A DNA stretch of 64,000 nucleotides from Brachybacterium kimchii. Its GTDB lineage: Bacteria > Actinomycetota > Actinomycetes > Actinomycetales > Dermabacteraceae. A program made the position numbers and the translations under genes. Below are positions 16,154-24,542 of this stretch, in pieces. Numbering within the stretch: the stretch's first letter is position 1; the number at the start of each line of letters is the position of its first letter. The notes under the pieces were generated by a model. The model was given only the letters and a program-made list of their open reading frames with translations, was not told the origin of the DNA and did not search any database. The stretch is from positions 2,294,001 to 2,358,000 of the forward strand of contig NZ_CP097218.1 in NCBI RefSeq assembly GCF_023373525.1. Reading direction: 5' to 3'.

Positions 16154-16543
16154 ATGCTCGTCGTCGGTCTCGTCCTCGCAGTGCTCGCGGCGCTGCTGCA
16201 CGTGTTCATCTTCTGGCTCGAGTCGTTCGCCTGGGGCGGCGAGCGCGCCCAGGGAATCTTCGGGGAGCAGACCGAGCAGGAGGTCGCGGCGACGCGCCTG
16301 CTCGCCTTCAACCAGGGCTTCTACAACCTGTTCCTGGGTGTGCTCGCGCTGCTCGGTGTGCTGCTGACCGCCGTCGGCGCGCACTCCGTGGGCCCCGCCC
16401 TGGCTCTCGCGGGCACCGGCTCGATGCTCGGCGCGGCGATCGTGCTGGGCCTCGCGTCCCCCGCGCATCGCGGCGCGGCCGTGCGCCAGGGGGCGCTGCC
16501 GCTGCTCGCGGCGCTCGTCCTCGTGCTCGCTCTCGCGATCTGA
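16154..16543 (+). CDS. DUF1304 small membrane protein
   Basis: A 129-residue membrane protein with four predicted helices, matching the DUF1304 family: HVFIFWLESFAWG near the N-terminus and AFNQGFYNLFLGVLAL in the second helix. The function is unknown. It is divergent from the TetR gene and has a clear GGAGG ribosome site and a TATAGT promoter. Its placement beside ohr-tetR suggests membrane or oxidative stress regulation. Confidence 0.88.
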   Translation: MLVVGLVLAVLAALLHVFIFWLESFAWGGERAQGIFGEQTEQEVAATRLLAFNQGFYNLFLGVLALLGVLLTAVGAHSVGPALALAGTGSMLGAAIVLGLASPAHRGAAVRQGALPLLAALVLVLALAI

Positions 16544-16560
16544 GCGCCGCGGGCACGACG

Positions 16561-16592
16561 GGCGGGCGGCCGGAGCATCCGGGGAGCCCGCC
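16561..16592. terminator. Possible terminator between convergent genes
   Basis: GGCGGGC and GCCCGCC arms enclose an inner CCGG/CCGG pairing, between DUF1304 and the SDR gene. It is short but well placed. Confidence 0.4.
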
Positions 16593-16628
16593 GCATCCGC
16601 CGCATCCGCGGCACCCCGGGTCGACGCC

Positions 16629-17597
16629 TCAGAAGACGGGTCGTCCTCCGGTCACGCCGAGCACGGTGCCCGAGACGTACGAGGCCTCGGCCGGGCTCGC
16701 GAGGAACACGTAGGCCCCCGCGCACTCGGCGGGCTGGCCCGCGCGGCCCAGCGGGGTGTTGCCGCCGAAGGCCGTGTAGTCCTCGCTCGCTCGGGTGGCG
16801 ACGTTGAGCGGGGTCCAGATCGGCCCCGGCGCCACGGCGTTCACGCGGATCCCCTTGCCGCCCAGGTCGGCGGCGAGGTTCACCGTGAGGTTGTTGATCG
16901 CGGACTTCGTCGCGGCGTAGTCCATGAGCGGCACGGAGGGGTCGTAGGACTGGATCGACGTGGTGTTGATGATCGAGGAGCCCTCCCGCAGGTGCGGCAC
17001 GGCCTCCTGGGTGATCCAGAACATCGACTCGAGGTTCGTGGCCAGGGTGCGGTGCAGACGCTCGGAGTCGATGCCCTCGATGCCGCGCGGCTCCGCGCGC
17101 CCCCACTGGAACGCCGCGTTGTTCACCAGCACGTCGAGCCGTCCGAACTCCTCGACGGTGCGCGTGACCAGCGAGCGGGCGTGGGCCTCCTCGCGGATGT
17201 CACCGGGCAGCAGCAGCGCCCGTCGGCCCGCGTCCTGGACCCAGCGGGCGGTCTCCTCGGCGTCCTGCTGCTCGGCGTCCATGAACGAGAGCGCGACGTC
17301 GGCGCCCTCGCGGGCGAAGGCGATCGCGACCGCGCGGCCGATGCCGGAGTCTCCTCCGGTGATCAGCGCGACCAGCCCGTCGAGCCGGTCGTGGCCGACG
17401 TAGGACTGCTCGCCGTGGTCCGGCACGGGCTCCATCGGGGCCGTGAGGCCGGGAGGGTCCTGGTCCTGCGCGGGGAACGAGGGCTCGCCGTCCTTCGTGC
17501 CGAGCTCGCGGGCGCGGGCGGCGACGGGGCCGATGTCCTCGGCGCTGTTCCCCTGAGCGCCCTCGCGTGCGCTGTTCTCCGGGTCTGTGGCAGACAT
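16629..17597 (-). CDS. SDR family oxidoreductase, general-stress (GSP39/YhdF-like) subgroup
   Basis: A 322-residue short-chain dehydrogenase with a roughly 75-residue acidic N-terminal extension typical of the GSP39/YhdF/YghA group. The cofactor motif is LITGGDSGIGRAVAIAF, followed by the NNAAFQWG segment and the catalytic tetrad Ser/Tyr/Lys in TTSIQSYDPS and YAATKSA. It ends in VSGTVLGVTGG. It reduces an unknown carbonyl compound with NADPH or NADH. The ATG at 17597 has GGAAGGAG upstream. It is read towards DUF1304 and follows the aminotransferase gene after a terminator, so it is probably transcribed alone. Confidence 0.93.
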   Translation of the reverse strand: MSATDPENSAREGAQGNSAEDIGPVAARARELGTKDGEPSFPAQDQDPPGLTAPMEPVPDHGEQSYVGHDRLDGLVALITGGDSGIGRAVAIAFAREGADVALSFMDAEQQDAEETARWVQDAGRRALLLPGDIREEAHARSLVTRTVEEFGRLDVLVNNAAFQWGRAEPRGIEGIDSERLHRTLATNLESMFWITQEAVPHLREGSSIINTTSIQSYDPSVPLMDYAATKSAINNLTVNLAADLGGKGIRVNAVAPGPIWTPLNVATRASEDYTAFGGNTPLGRAGQPAECAGAYVFLASPAEASYVSGTVLGVTGGRPVF

Positions 17598-17673
17598 GGA
17601 TCACTCCTTCCGTGGGCAGTCCTCCAGCTTAGGCCGGGAGACGTGGCCCGTGAAGGGGCGACGGTGACGTTCC

Positions 17674-17706
17674 CGTGGCGGCCCGGGGCATCCCCGGGCC
17701 GCCACG
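17674..17706 (-). terminator. Hairpin terminator after the aminotransferase gene
   Basis: A perfect 15-bp stem CGTGGCGGCCCGGGG with loop CAT, 25 bp downstream of the minus-strand stop at 17731. Confidence 0.88.
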
Positions 17707-17730
17707 TATGACCGGCCCCACCGGCCGGCC

Positions 17731-18942
17731 CTAGCGCCGGATCGAGGCCAGGTGGTCGGCAATGCGGTCGACGGCGTCGGCGAGCAGGCCGACGTCCGGC
17801 AGGGTCACCAGGCGGAAGTGGTCGGACACCGGATAGTTGAAGCCCGTCCCCTGCGTGACCAGCAGCTTCTTGGAGCGCAGCAGGTCCATCGCGAACTGCT
17901 CGTCGCTCTCGATGTCGTACATCTCGGTGTCGATGCGCGGGAACATGTAGAGCGCGCCCTGGGCCTTGACGACGGAGACGCCCGGGATCTCGCTGAGCCC
18001 CTCGTAGGCCACGTCGCGCTGGTCGCGCAGGCGCCCGCCGGGCAGCAGCAGCTCGTCGACCGACTGGTAGCCGCCGAGCGCCGTCGCCACCACGTGCTGG
18101 GCGGGGACGTTGGGGCACAGGCGCATGTTCGAGAGCACGTCGAGGCCCTCGATGAAGTTCTCGGCGTCGTCCTTCGGCCCGTACAGCGCCATCCATCCGG
18201 CGCGGAAGCCGGCCACCCGGTAGGCCTTCGAGAGGCCGTTGAAAGTGATGGTCAGCAGGTCGGGGGCGAGCGCGGCGACGTGGGTGTGGACGGCGTCGTC
18301 GTAGAGGATCTTGTCGTAGATCTCGTCGGCCAGGATCAGCAGATCGTGCTTCCGCGCGACCTCGACGATCTCCTTCAGCACGTGCTCTGGGTAGACCGAG
18401 CCGGTGGGGTTGTTGGGGTTGATGACGACGATCGCCTTGGTGCGCTCGGTGACCTTGTCGGCCAGGTCCGAGACGTCGGGCCACCAGTTCTGCTCCTCGT
18501 CGCAGCGGTAGTGCACGGCCTTCCCGCCCGCGAGCGAGACCGAGGCGGTCCACAGCGGGTAGTCGGGGCTGGGCACGAGCACCTCGTCGCCATCGTCGAC
18601 GAGCGCCTGGCAGGTCATCTGGATCAGCTCGCTGACCCCGTTGCCCAGGTAGATGTCGTCGAGCTCCATCCCGGGCATGCCCTTGGTCTGGTAGTACTGC
18701 GCGACCGCCCGACGTGCGGAGACGATCCCCTTGGAGTCCGAGTACCCCTGCGCGGTGGGCAGGGTGCGGATCATGTCGACGAGAATCTCGTCGGGCGCCT
18801 CGAAGCCGAACGGGGCGGGGTTCCCGATGTTCAGCTTGATGATCTTGTGACCCTCTGCCTCCATGCGCGCTGCCTCTGCGGGGATCGGCCCGCGGATCTC
18901 GTAGCAGACGTCGCGCAGCTTGGAGGACTGGGTGAGGATCAT
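17731..18942 (-). CDS. PLP-dependent aminotransferase, AlaA-like
   Basis: A 403-residue class I/II aminotransferase close to AlaA/YfbQ, which moves amino groups between glutamate and pyruvate. It shows KIIKLNIGNPAPFGFEAPDE, the nucleotide-like NPNNPTGSVY segment and ILADEIYDKILYD. The PLP lysine lies in FNGLSKAYRVAGFRAGW, and the C-terminal FRLVTLPD holds the carboxylate-binding Arg. The ATG at 18942 follows AGGAG; an open frame upstream is not family-like. It is divergent from the sugar ABC operon, with a large palindrome between them. Confidence 0.93.
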   Translation of the reverse strand: MILTQSSKLRDVCYEIRGPIPAEAARMEAEGHKIIKLNIGNPAPFGFEAPDEILVDMIRTLPTAQGYSDSKGIVSARRAVAQYYQTKGMPGMELDDIYLGNGVSELIQMTCQALVDDGDEVLVPSPDYPLWTASVSLAGGKAVHYRCDEEQNWWPDVSDLADKVTERTKAIVVINPNNPTGSVYPEHVLKEIVEVARKHDLLILADEIYDKILYDDAVHTHVAALAPDLLTITFNGLSKAYRVAGFRAGWMALYGPKDDAENFIEGLDVLSNMRLCPNVPAQHVVATALGGYQSVDELLLPGGRLRDQRDVAYEGLSEIPGVSVVKAQGALYMFPRIDTEMYDIESDEQFAMDLLRSKKLLVTQGTGFNYPVSDHFRLVTLPDVGLLADAVDRIADHLASIRR

Positions 18943-19127
18943 CGTTCGGCTCCTAGGGCCCGGGGCCCGACTCGCGGCCGACGGCGCGGCCGCAGCCCCG
19001 CGGGCGCGAGGCTGCGGCCAGGGTATCCCCGGCGGCAGGGCCCGCAGCACGCGCGTCTCACGAGGTGCGCTGCGGGACCCCTCTCGTTTCACTCCGCTCC
19101 CAGCGGCCACGCCGCTCACCGACCCTC

Positions 19128-19181
19128 GAGTGGTACGAAATCGTTGCCATGGCGCGCTATGGCAACGATTTCGTACCACTC
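19128..19181. repeat. Large palindrome, 23-bp perfect arms
   Basis: The 23-nt left arm GAGTGGTACGAAATCGTTGC+CAT pairs perfectly with its complement across an 8-nt loop (GGCGCGCT). It shares the 18-bp core GTACGAAATCGTTGCCAT with the palindrome at 23009. It lies between divergent genes, so a terminator role is not obvious. Confidence 0.95.
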
Positions 19182-19283
19182 ACGGTCCGCCCGCAGTCGC
19201 CTCCGGGCTCGCGTCCGCGCTCGTCCGCGCTCCCGTCCGAGCGGTGCCCATGGCACCCCGCGGACGCGACTGGTGGTCACCTC

Positions 19284-19326
19284 TTGACGCGGGCGCTCCC
19301 GCCATTTAGTTTCGTCGCGTAAGTAA
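19284..19326 (+). promoter_or_regulatory. Sugar-ABC promoter with candidate ROK operator
   Basis: TTGACG (19284-19289) and TAGTTT (19307-19312), spaced 17 bp, make a good sigma-70-type promoter for the transporter operon. TTAGTT (19306-19311) and AAGTAA (19321-19326) form an imperfect inverted repeat over the -10 that resembles the TT(A/T)GTTT-type half-sites bound by NagC/XylR-like ROK repressors. A ROK gene lies at the other end of this cluster. Confidence 0.6.
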
Positions 19327-19602
19327 TCGGGCGTCGAGGTCGACTCCCCGGAACGGCCGATGCCGCCGCAGAACGCTCGCGCATCGGACGTCACCACCAG
19401 CCGCACGACGGTCCGAGCCGTCCGCACCCGCACTGCCCACCCCCGCACAGTCCGCATTCACACAGCCCAACCCCGCACAGCCCGCTCCGCACAACCCACC
19501 CGGGCCCCCCGCCCGGGCATCCCGCCTCCGCACCACCGTCGGGATCGCGGGTCCGGGCGTCGGCCGAGGACCCCGCCCGTCGCCGCCCACGAGAGGACAA
19601 CG

Positions 19603-20514
19603 ATGTCTGCCGCATCCACAGCCGGGCCTCCGCCCGCACGACGCAAGCACCGGGACGACACCCGCCTGGCGCTGCTGTTCATCCTGCCGGCGAGCATCGG
19701 CCTGCTGGTGTTCCTGGTCTGGCCGCTGCTGACGGGCCTGTACTACTCGCTCACCGAGTACTCGATCCTCACGCCCCCGAAGTGGGTGGGGCTCGAGAAC
19801 TACACGAACATGCTCAGCGACCCGGTGTTCTGGAAGTCGCTGCGGGTCACCGTGCTGTACGTCGTCATCAACATCGGCGTGCAGACGGTCCTCGCGCTCC
19901 TCATCGCCGTCCTCATGCAGCGCCTCACGCAGAACACGTGGCTGCGCTCGCTCGTGCTCACCCCGTACCTGGTCTCCAACGTCGTGGCCGCGATCGTGTT
20001 CCTCTGGCTGCTGGACTCGCAGCTGGGCATCGTGAACCTGATCCTGCAGGGCATCGGCTTCGACCCGGTCTCCTTCTGGGCCAACGAGAAGTGGGTGATC
20101 CCCACGATCGCGCTCGTCAACGTGTGGCGGCACATGGGCTACACGGCCCTGCTGCTGTTCGCCGGCCTGCAGTCGATCCCCGAGCAGCTCTACGAGGCGG
20201 CGCGCACCGAGGGCGCCGGCGAGTGGCAGCTGTTCCGACGGATCACCCTGCCGCTGCTGCGGCCGATCCTCGCGCTCGTGCTGATCATGTCGATCATCGG
20301 AAGCTTCCAGGTCTTCGACACGGTCTCGGTGACCACGCAGGGCGGACCGTCGGACGCCTCGAAGGTGCTGCAGATGTACATCTACGAGAACGCCTTCGGG
20401 CAGTACCAGTTCGGGTACGCGTCCGCGCTCTCGGTGGCGCTGCTGGTGATCCTCATGGTCATCACCTTCGCCCAGTACTTCCTGACCCGTGCCGGCCAGT
20501 CGGACCTGGACTGA
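19603..20514 (+). CDS. Carbohydrate ABC transporter permease (MalF-type)
   Basis: A 303-residue membrane subunit with six transmembrane helices. The EAA loop reads YEAARTEGAGEWQLFRRITL, with the conserved Gly followed by LPLLRP, which docks the ATPase. The N-terminus LALLFILPASIGLLVFLVWP is typical of MalF/UgpA-like sugar permeases. The ATG at 19603 has GAGAGGA upstream. It is first in a three-gene operon with 12 bp to the second permease. No ATPase gene is present; such systems often use a shared MsiK-type ATPase encoded elsewhere (established for Streptomyces, inferred here). Confidence 0.93.
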   Translation: MSAASTAGPPPARRKHRDDTRLALLFILPASIGLLVFLVWPLLTGLYYSLTEYSILTPPKWVGLENYTNMLSDPVFWKSLRVTVLYVVINIGVQTVLALLIAVLMQRLTQNTWLRSLVLTPYLVSNVVAAIVFLWLLDSQLGIVNLILQGIGFDPVSFWANEKWVIPTIALVNVWRHMGYTALLLFAGLQSIPEQLYEAARTEGAGEWQLFRRITLPLLRPILALVLIMSIIGSFQVFDTVSVTTQGGPSDASKVLQMYIYENAFGQYQFGYASALSVALLVILMVITFAQYFLTRAGQSDLD

Positions 20515-20526
20515 GAGGACGCCCAG

Positions 20527-21498
20527 ATGAGCACCGCCACTCCCGCCGTCGGCCCGTCGGCCGCCCCTGTCTCCCCCGCACCCGTCTCCCCCGCCTCCGG
20601 CGCCGCCCGCGCGCGCCGCCGCCGACCCCTGTCGCCTGGGCGGATCATCGCCTGGATCGTCATGATCGTGATCCTCCTGGTGACCCTGTTCCCCTTCTAC
20701 TGGATGCTGCGCACGGCGCTGTCCTCGAACACGGCGCTCGCGACCGACCCGACCAGCCTGCTGCCGGTCGACTTCTCGCTCGGCGGGTTCGAGCGCGTGT
20801 TCGGGCTGCAGGACGTGGAGACCGCGGTCTCCCAGGGCGGCTCGGGCGCGTCGATCAACTTCTGGCGCTACCTGCTGAACTCGGTGATCGTCGCGACCGT
20901 GATCACCGTGGTGCAGACGTTCAGCTGCGCGATGGCCGCCTACGCCTTCTCGCGCCTGCGCTGGAGGGGCCGCGAGACCGTGTTCCTCATCTTCCTGGGC
21001 GCGATGATGATCCCGCAGATCTTCACGCTGCTGCCCAACTTCATCCTCATCAAGAACCTGCACCTGGTGGACACGCTGCTGGGCATCATGCTGCCCACCC
21101 TGTTCATCTCGCCGTTCGCGATCTTCTTCCTGCGCCAGTTCTTCAACAACATCTCGCGCGAGGTCGAGGAGGCCGCTCTCATCGACGGCGCGTCCAAGCC
21201 GCGCGTGTTCTTCACGCTGATCCTGCCGATCAGCTCCGCGCCGCTGGCGACGCTCGCGCTGCTGACGTACATGACGGCGTGGAACGAGTACTTCTGGTCG
21301 CTGATGGTCTCCTACACGGACTCCTCGCGCGTGCTCACCGTCGCTCTCGGCGTCTTCCGCGCGCAGTCGCCCCAGACGGGCACGGACTGGGCGGGCCTGA
21401 TGGCCGCGACGCTGGTCGCGGCGGCGCCCATGCTGATCCTCTTCGTGCTGTTCGCGAAGCGGATCGTGAACTCCATCGGCTTCAGCGGGATCAAGTGA
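20527..21498 (+). CDS. Carbohydrate ABC transporter permease (MalG-type)
   Basis: A 323-residue partner permease. A Pro/Ala-rich cytoplasmic N-terminus (residues 1-38) is followed by six transmembrane helices. The EAA motif EEAALIDGASKPRVFFTLIL is intact, and FPFYWMLRTALSSN near residue 60 is the family hallmark. An insert between helices 1 and 2 (about residues 75-115) is longer than in most MalG proteins. The ATG follows GAGAGGACG. Translation is likely coupled with the flanking genes (12 bp and 11 bp gaps). Confidence 0.93.
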   Translation: MSTATPAVGPSAAPVSPAPVSPASGAARARRRRPLSPGRIIAWIVMIVILLVTLFPFYWMLRTALSSNTALATDPTSLLPVDFSLGGFERVFGLQDVETAVSQGGSGASINFWRYLLNSVIVATVITVVQTFSCAMAAYAFSRLRWRGRETVFLIFLGAMMIPQIFTLLPNFILIKNLHLVDTLLGIMLPTLFISPFAIFFLRQFFNNISREVEEAALIDGASKPRVFFTLILPISSAPLATLALLTYMTAWNEYFWSLMVSYTDSSRVLTVALGVFRAQSPQTGTDWAGLMAATLVAAAPMLILFVLFAKRIVNSIGFSGIK

Positions 21499-21509
21499 GG
21501 GACGCACCC

Positions 21510-22895
21510 ATGACACGCACGACACCTCGTTCCCCCGGCCGCGCGCTCACCCGCCGGTCCCTGCTCGGCGGCACCGCCGCGCTCGGCGCCGCGGCCGCGA
21601 CGGGATCCCTCGCCGGCTGCGGAGGCGGCGCCGCCGCGAGCGGCACGACGCGACTGGACTACTGGCTGTGGGACGCCAACCAGCTGCCCGGCTACTCCCG
21701 CGCGATCGACCTCTTCATGGAGCGCAACCCCGACCTCGACGTGCGCATCACCCAGATGGGCTGGGACGACTACTGGACCAAGCTCACCGCGAGCTTCGTC
21801 GCCGGTGCCGGGCCCGACGTCTTCACCGACCATCTGGGCCGGTATCCGGAGTTCCTCAAGCTCGAGGTGATCGTGCCGCTGGACGACTTCGCCCCGATCG
21901 CCGAGATCCCCGACGACCAGTACCAGCCGGGGCTGCAGGAGCTGTGGACCGGGCAGGACGGCAAGCGGTACGGCCTGCCCAAGGACTACGACACGATCGC
22001 GCTGATGTACGACGCGAAGACGCTGAAGGAGGCGGGCCTCTCCGCCGACGACCTCGAGGGCCTGGACTGGAACCCGCAGGACGGCGGGAGCTTCGAGAAG
22101 GTCCTCGCGCGCCTGGCGAAGGACACCAGCGGCAAGCGCGGCGACGAGGAGGGCTTCGACCCGAAGAGCGTCGCCCGCTACGCCCTCGCGGCAGATCCGG
22201 CCACCGACTACACGGGCCAGACCACCTGGTCGCCCTTCGCCTTCTCCACGGGGTGGACGTTCACCGACGAGAAGACCTGGGGCACCCGCTTCAACTACGA
22301 CGACCCCGACTTCCAGGCGACCATGGACTGGTTCTTCGGGCTCGTGGACAAGGGTCTGCTGGCGCCCTTCGGCCTGTTCGGCGACTCCAGCCCCGCCGAG
22401 ACCCAGATCCAGGGCGGCAAGGCGGCCGTCGCCCTCGCCGGCTCGTGGATGATCGGCACCTACGCGGGCCTCGAGGGCGTGGACCTGGGCATCGCTCCCC
22501 TGCCGTCGGGCCCGATCGGGCATCCGATGTCGATGTTCAACGGCCTGGGCGACTCGATCTCCTCGCAGTCGGAGCACAAGGAGGAGGCCGCGCGTCTGGT
22601 GGCGTTCCTGGGCTCGGACGACGCCCAGGAGATCATCGGCTCGCGGGCCATCGTCTTCCCCGCGTCCGACGCCGGCACCGCCGCTGCTGTGAAGGCCTAC
22701 GAGGGCAAGGGCCTGGACGTCTCCCCGTACACCGACCGCGTGAAGAAGGGCGAGACGGGGCTCTATCCCCTGGTGGAGCACGCAGCCCAGATCATGTCGA
22801 TCATGCAGCCGGCCTTCGACGACCTCTGGATGCGCAAGACGAAGGCCGACTCCTTCACCGCCTACAACGACAAGGTCAACGCCCTGTTCGAGTGA
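21510..22895 (+). CDS. Carbohydrate ABC transporter substrate-binding lipoprotein
   Basis: A 461-residue family 1 extracellular solute-binding protein. The signal peptide has an RRSLLGG twin-arginine-like start and the lipobox LAGC, with lipidation at C37, so it is anchored outside the membrane. Binding-protein features include LDYWLWDANQLPGYSRAIDL, ERNPDLDVRI, YGLPKDYDTIALMYD and a C-terminal KEEAARLVAFLGSDDAQ. The ligand is probably an oligosaccharide or glycoside but cannot be specified. Having the binding protein last, after both permeases, is an uncommon order. The ATG at 21510 overlaps the end region of the upstream permease by an 11-bp gap with GAGGGA. Confidence 0.93.
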   Translation: MTRTTPRSPGRALTRRSLLGGTAALGAAAATGSLAGCGGGAAASGTTRLDYWLWDANQLPGYSRAIDLFMERNPDLDVRITQMGWDDYWTKLTASFVAGAGPDVFTDHLGRYPEFLKLEVIVPLDDFAPIAEIPDDQYQPGLQELWTGQDGKRYGLPKDYDTIALMYDAKTLKEAGLSADDLEGLDWNPQDGGSFEKVLARLAKDTSGKRGDEEGFDPKSVARYALAADPATDYTGQTTWSPFAFSTGWTFTDEKTWGTRFNYDDPDFQATMDWFFGLVDKGLLAPFGLFGDSSPAETQIQGGKAAVALAGSWMIGTYAGLEGVDLGIAPLPSGPIGHPMSMFNGLGDSISSQSEHKEEAARLVAFLGSDDAQEIIGSRAIVFPASDAGTAAAVKAYEGKGLDVSPYTDRVKKGETGLYPLVEHAAQIMSIMQPAFDDLWMRKTKADSFTAYNDKVNALFE

Positions 22896-23008
22896 GGGGT
22901 GCGGGGCGGCGTCGGGCGGACGCGGCGTCGGTCGGGCGCGGCGTCGGGCGGATCCGCGGCGCCGCCGGTCGGGGGCGGCGTCGGTCGGATCCGGGGCGCC
23001 GCCGCGGC

Positions 23009-23062
23009 GAGAAGTACGAAATCGTTGCCATGAGCGCTCATGGCAACGATTTCGTACTTCTC
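23009..23062. repeat. Perfect 54-bp palindrome
   Basis: The 27-nt left arm begins GAGAAGTACGAAATCGTTGC and ends CATGAGC. It is followed with no loop by its exact reverse complement. It lies between the convergent binding-protein and ROK genes. It shares the core GTACGAAATCGTTGCCAT with the palindrome at 19128, and its GAGCGCTC centre resembles the elements at 3739 and 3853. It could terminate both genes, but perfect dyads of this length are unusual for that. The preceding 22905-23000 is a diverged direct repeat of GGCGGCGTCGG type. Confidence 0.97.
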
Positions 23063-23157
23063 ACGCTCCGGAACCCGCGACCGCGACCGAGCCCGCGCCC
23101 GCGCCCCGTCGCGCCGCCCATCGCGCTGGGTCCGACGGAGGTGCGCCGCGCCGCCTC

Positions 23158-24462
23158 TCAGGCGTCGTCGCGTCCGCCGATGAACCGTCGCAGGGCGATC
23201 ACGGCGGCGCCGCGGGTCCAGTCGTCGAAGTCGGCGGGGAGGAAGCGCACGAGCACGTCGCGCTGGACGCGAGCGAGGTGGGCGCGCAGGGCGGCGTCGA
23301 ACTCGTCGCCCACGCGCAGGAGGTCCACGGCCTCGCCGCCCAGGATCAGGGCGTCCGGATCGAGAACGCCGACGAGGCCGGCGCCCGCGACCGCGACCGC
23401 GTGGGCGACATCGGCCGCGACGTCGAGCGCGGACGGGTCGCCGGCGCGGGCCGCGTGCACGAGCGCGTCGAGGCCTTGTGCCTCCGATGCCCCAGCGGCT
23501 CCGCCGGCACCGCCGGCGCCGCCGGCGCCGACCCCACCGTCCGCCTCCGGCACCCCGACGACGCCGCGCGCCCGCGCCGCGTCGAGGATGTGCGCGGTGC
23601 TCGCGACCTGGCGCAGTAGCACGCCGCGGCCGTCGCGGGTGATGGTGGGCAGGGTGCCGGTGAGTCCGGCGAGATGCGTGCGGCCGCGGTGGACCTCGGC
23701 GTCCTCGACGCTGCCCACGCCCACACCGGCGCCGATGGTGATGACGGCGAAGGAGCGGTGGCGTCGGCCGATGCCGAACCAGGCGTGCCCCTCGAGCAGG
23801 GCATGGAAGTCGTTGCTGACCGTCACCGGCAGGCCCAGGCGCCCTTCGAGCTCGGCGCGCAGCTGGACCGGCTCGCTCCAGCCGAGCATGGCGGAGGAGG
23901 CGACGGCGCCGTCGTCGTCGACCTGCGCGCCGATGCCCACGCCGATCCCGGCCACCCGCGGGTGGGCGGCGAGCAGCGGCTCGCACAGCTCGAGCGCGGT
24001 CGCGATGATCGTGGCCGGCTCGACGTCCTCGAGATCCCTGCTGACCTCCTCGAGCGCCGTGCCGCGCACGGTGACGACCGCGGCGTAGACGCTCTGGGCG
24101 GTGATCTTCACGCCGATGAAGACCGCGTGGTCCTCGTCGACGTCGAGGGGCTGCTGCGGCCGGCCCTTGGTCTGCATCTGCGGAGGCAGCTCGCGCAGCA
24201 GACCGCTCTCGAGCAGCTCACGGGTGACGCGGGTCAGGGTCGGCCCCGAGAGCCCGAGGAGCCTCGCGAGGTCGGTGCGGGCGTGCGGGCCGTAGCGGAC
24301 CAGGTGCTCGTAGATCTCGCCGGCGGTCGCGGAGCAGGGGGCGCGCGGCGGCACACGCTCCGCGGCCGCGCCTGCCGCACCCGGTGCGCCCGCCGCGCCC
24401 GGTGCGTCCTTCGCACCCGGTGCGCTCGCCGCGCACGGCGCTGACTCTCCCCCGCTGTCCAT
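23158..24462 (-). CDS. ROK family transcriptional regulator
   Basis: A 434-residue protein. An Ala/Pro-rich N-terminus (residues 1-40) leads to a winged helix domain (about 45-105: ARTDLARLLGLSGPTLTRVT), then an actin-like ROK kinase fold. GIGVGIGAQVDDDG and FAVITIGAGVGVG follow the ROK phosphate loops. The zinc-binding Cys cluster of sugar kinases is not seen, and the DFHALLEG segment has lost most kinase residues, so it is a sensor rather than an enzyme. A Gly-Ala run (about residues 310-330) is an insert. The ATG at 24462 lies 6 nt behind TACCCT, suggesting a leaderless mRNA. Likely target: the adjacent sugar ABC operon. Confidence 0.92.
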   Translation of the reverse strand: MDSGGESAPCAASAPGAKDAPGAAGAPGAAGAAAERVPPRAPCSATAGEIYEHLVRYGPHARTDLARLLGLSGPTLTRVTRELLESGLLRELPPQMQTKGRPQQPLDVDEDHAVFIGVKITAQSVYAAVVTVRGTALEEVSRDLEDVEPATIIATALELCEPLLAAHPRVAGIGVGIGAQVDDDGAVASSAMLGWSEPVQLRAELEGRLGLPVTVSNDFHALLEGHAWFGIGRRHRSFAVITIGAGVGVGSVEDAEVHRGRTHLAGLTGTLPTITRDGRGVLLRQVASTAHILDAARARGVVGVPEADGGVGAGGAGGAGGAAGASEAQGLDALVHAARAGDPSALDVAADVAHAVAVAGAGLVGVLDPDALILGGEAVDLLRVGDEFDAALRAHLARVQRDVLVRFLPADFDDWTRGAAVIALRRFIGGRDDA

Positions 24463-24542
24463 GTCCTCAGGGTACGGAACGCGCCGGCCCGTCGCGTCCT
24501 GATCTCCGTCGCGGCCTGCGGCCCCGCCGCGACGCGTCTCCC

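Noticed and set aside
19782..22895. Long plus-strand frame running through both permease genes into the binding protein
   Set aside because: Only the part from 21510 is coding. Upstream of it the translation is Arg/Ala/Pro low complexity, out of frame with two real permeases.
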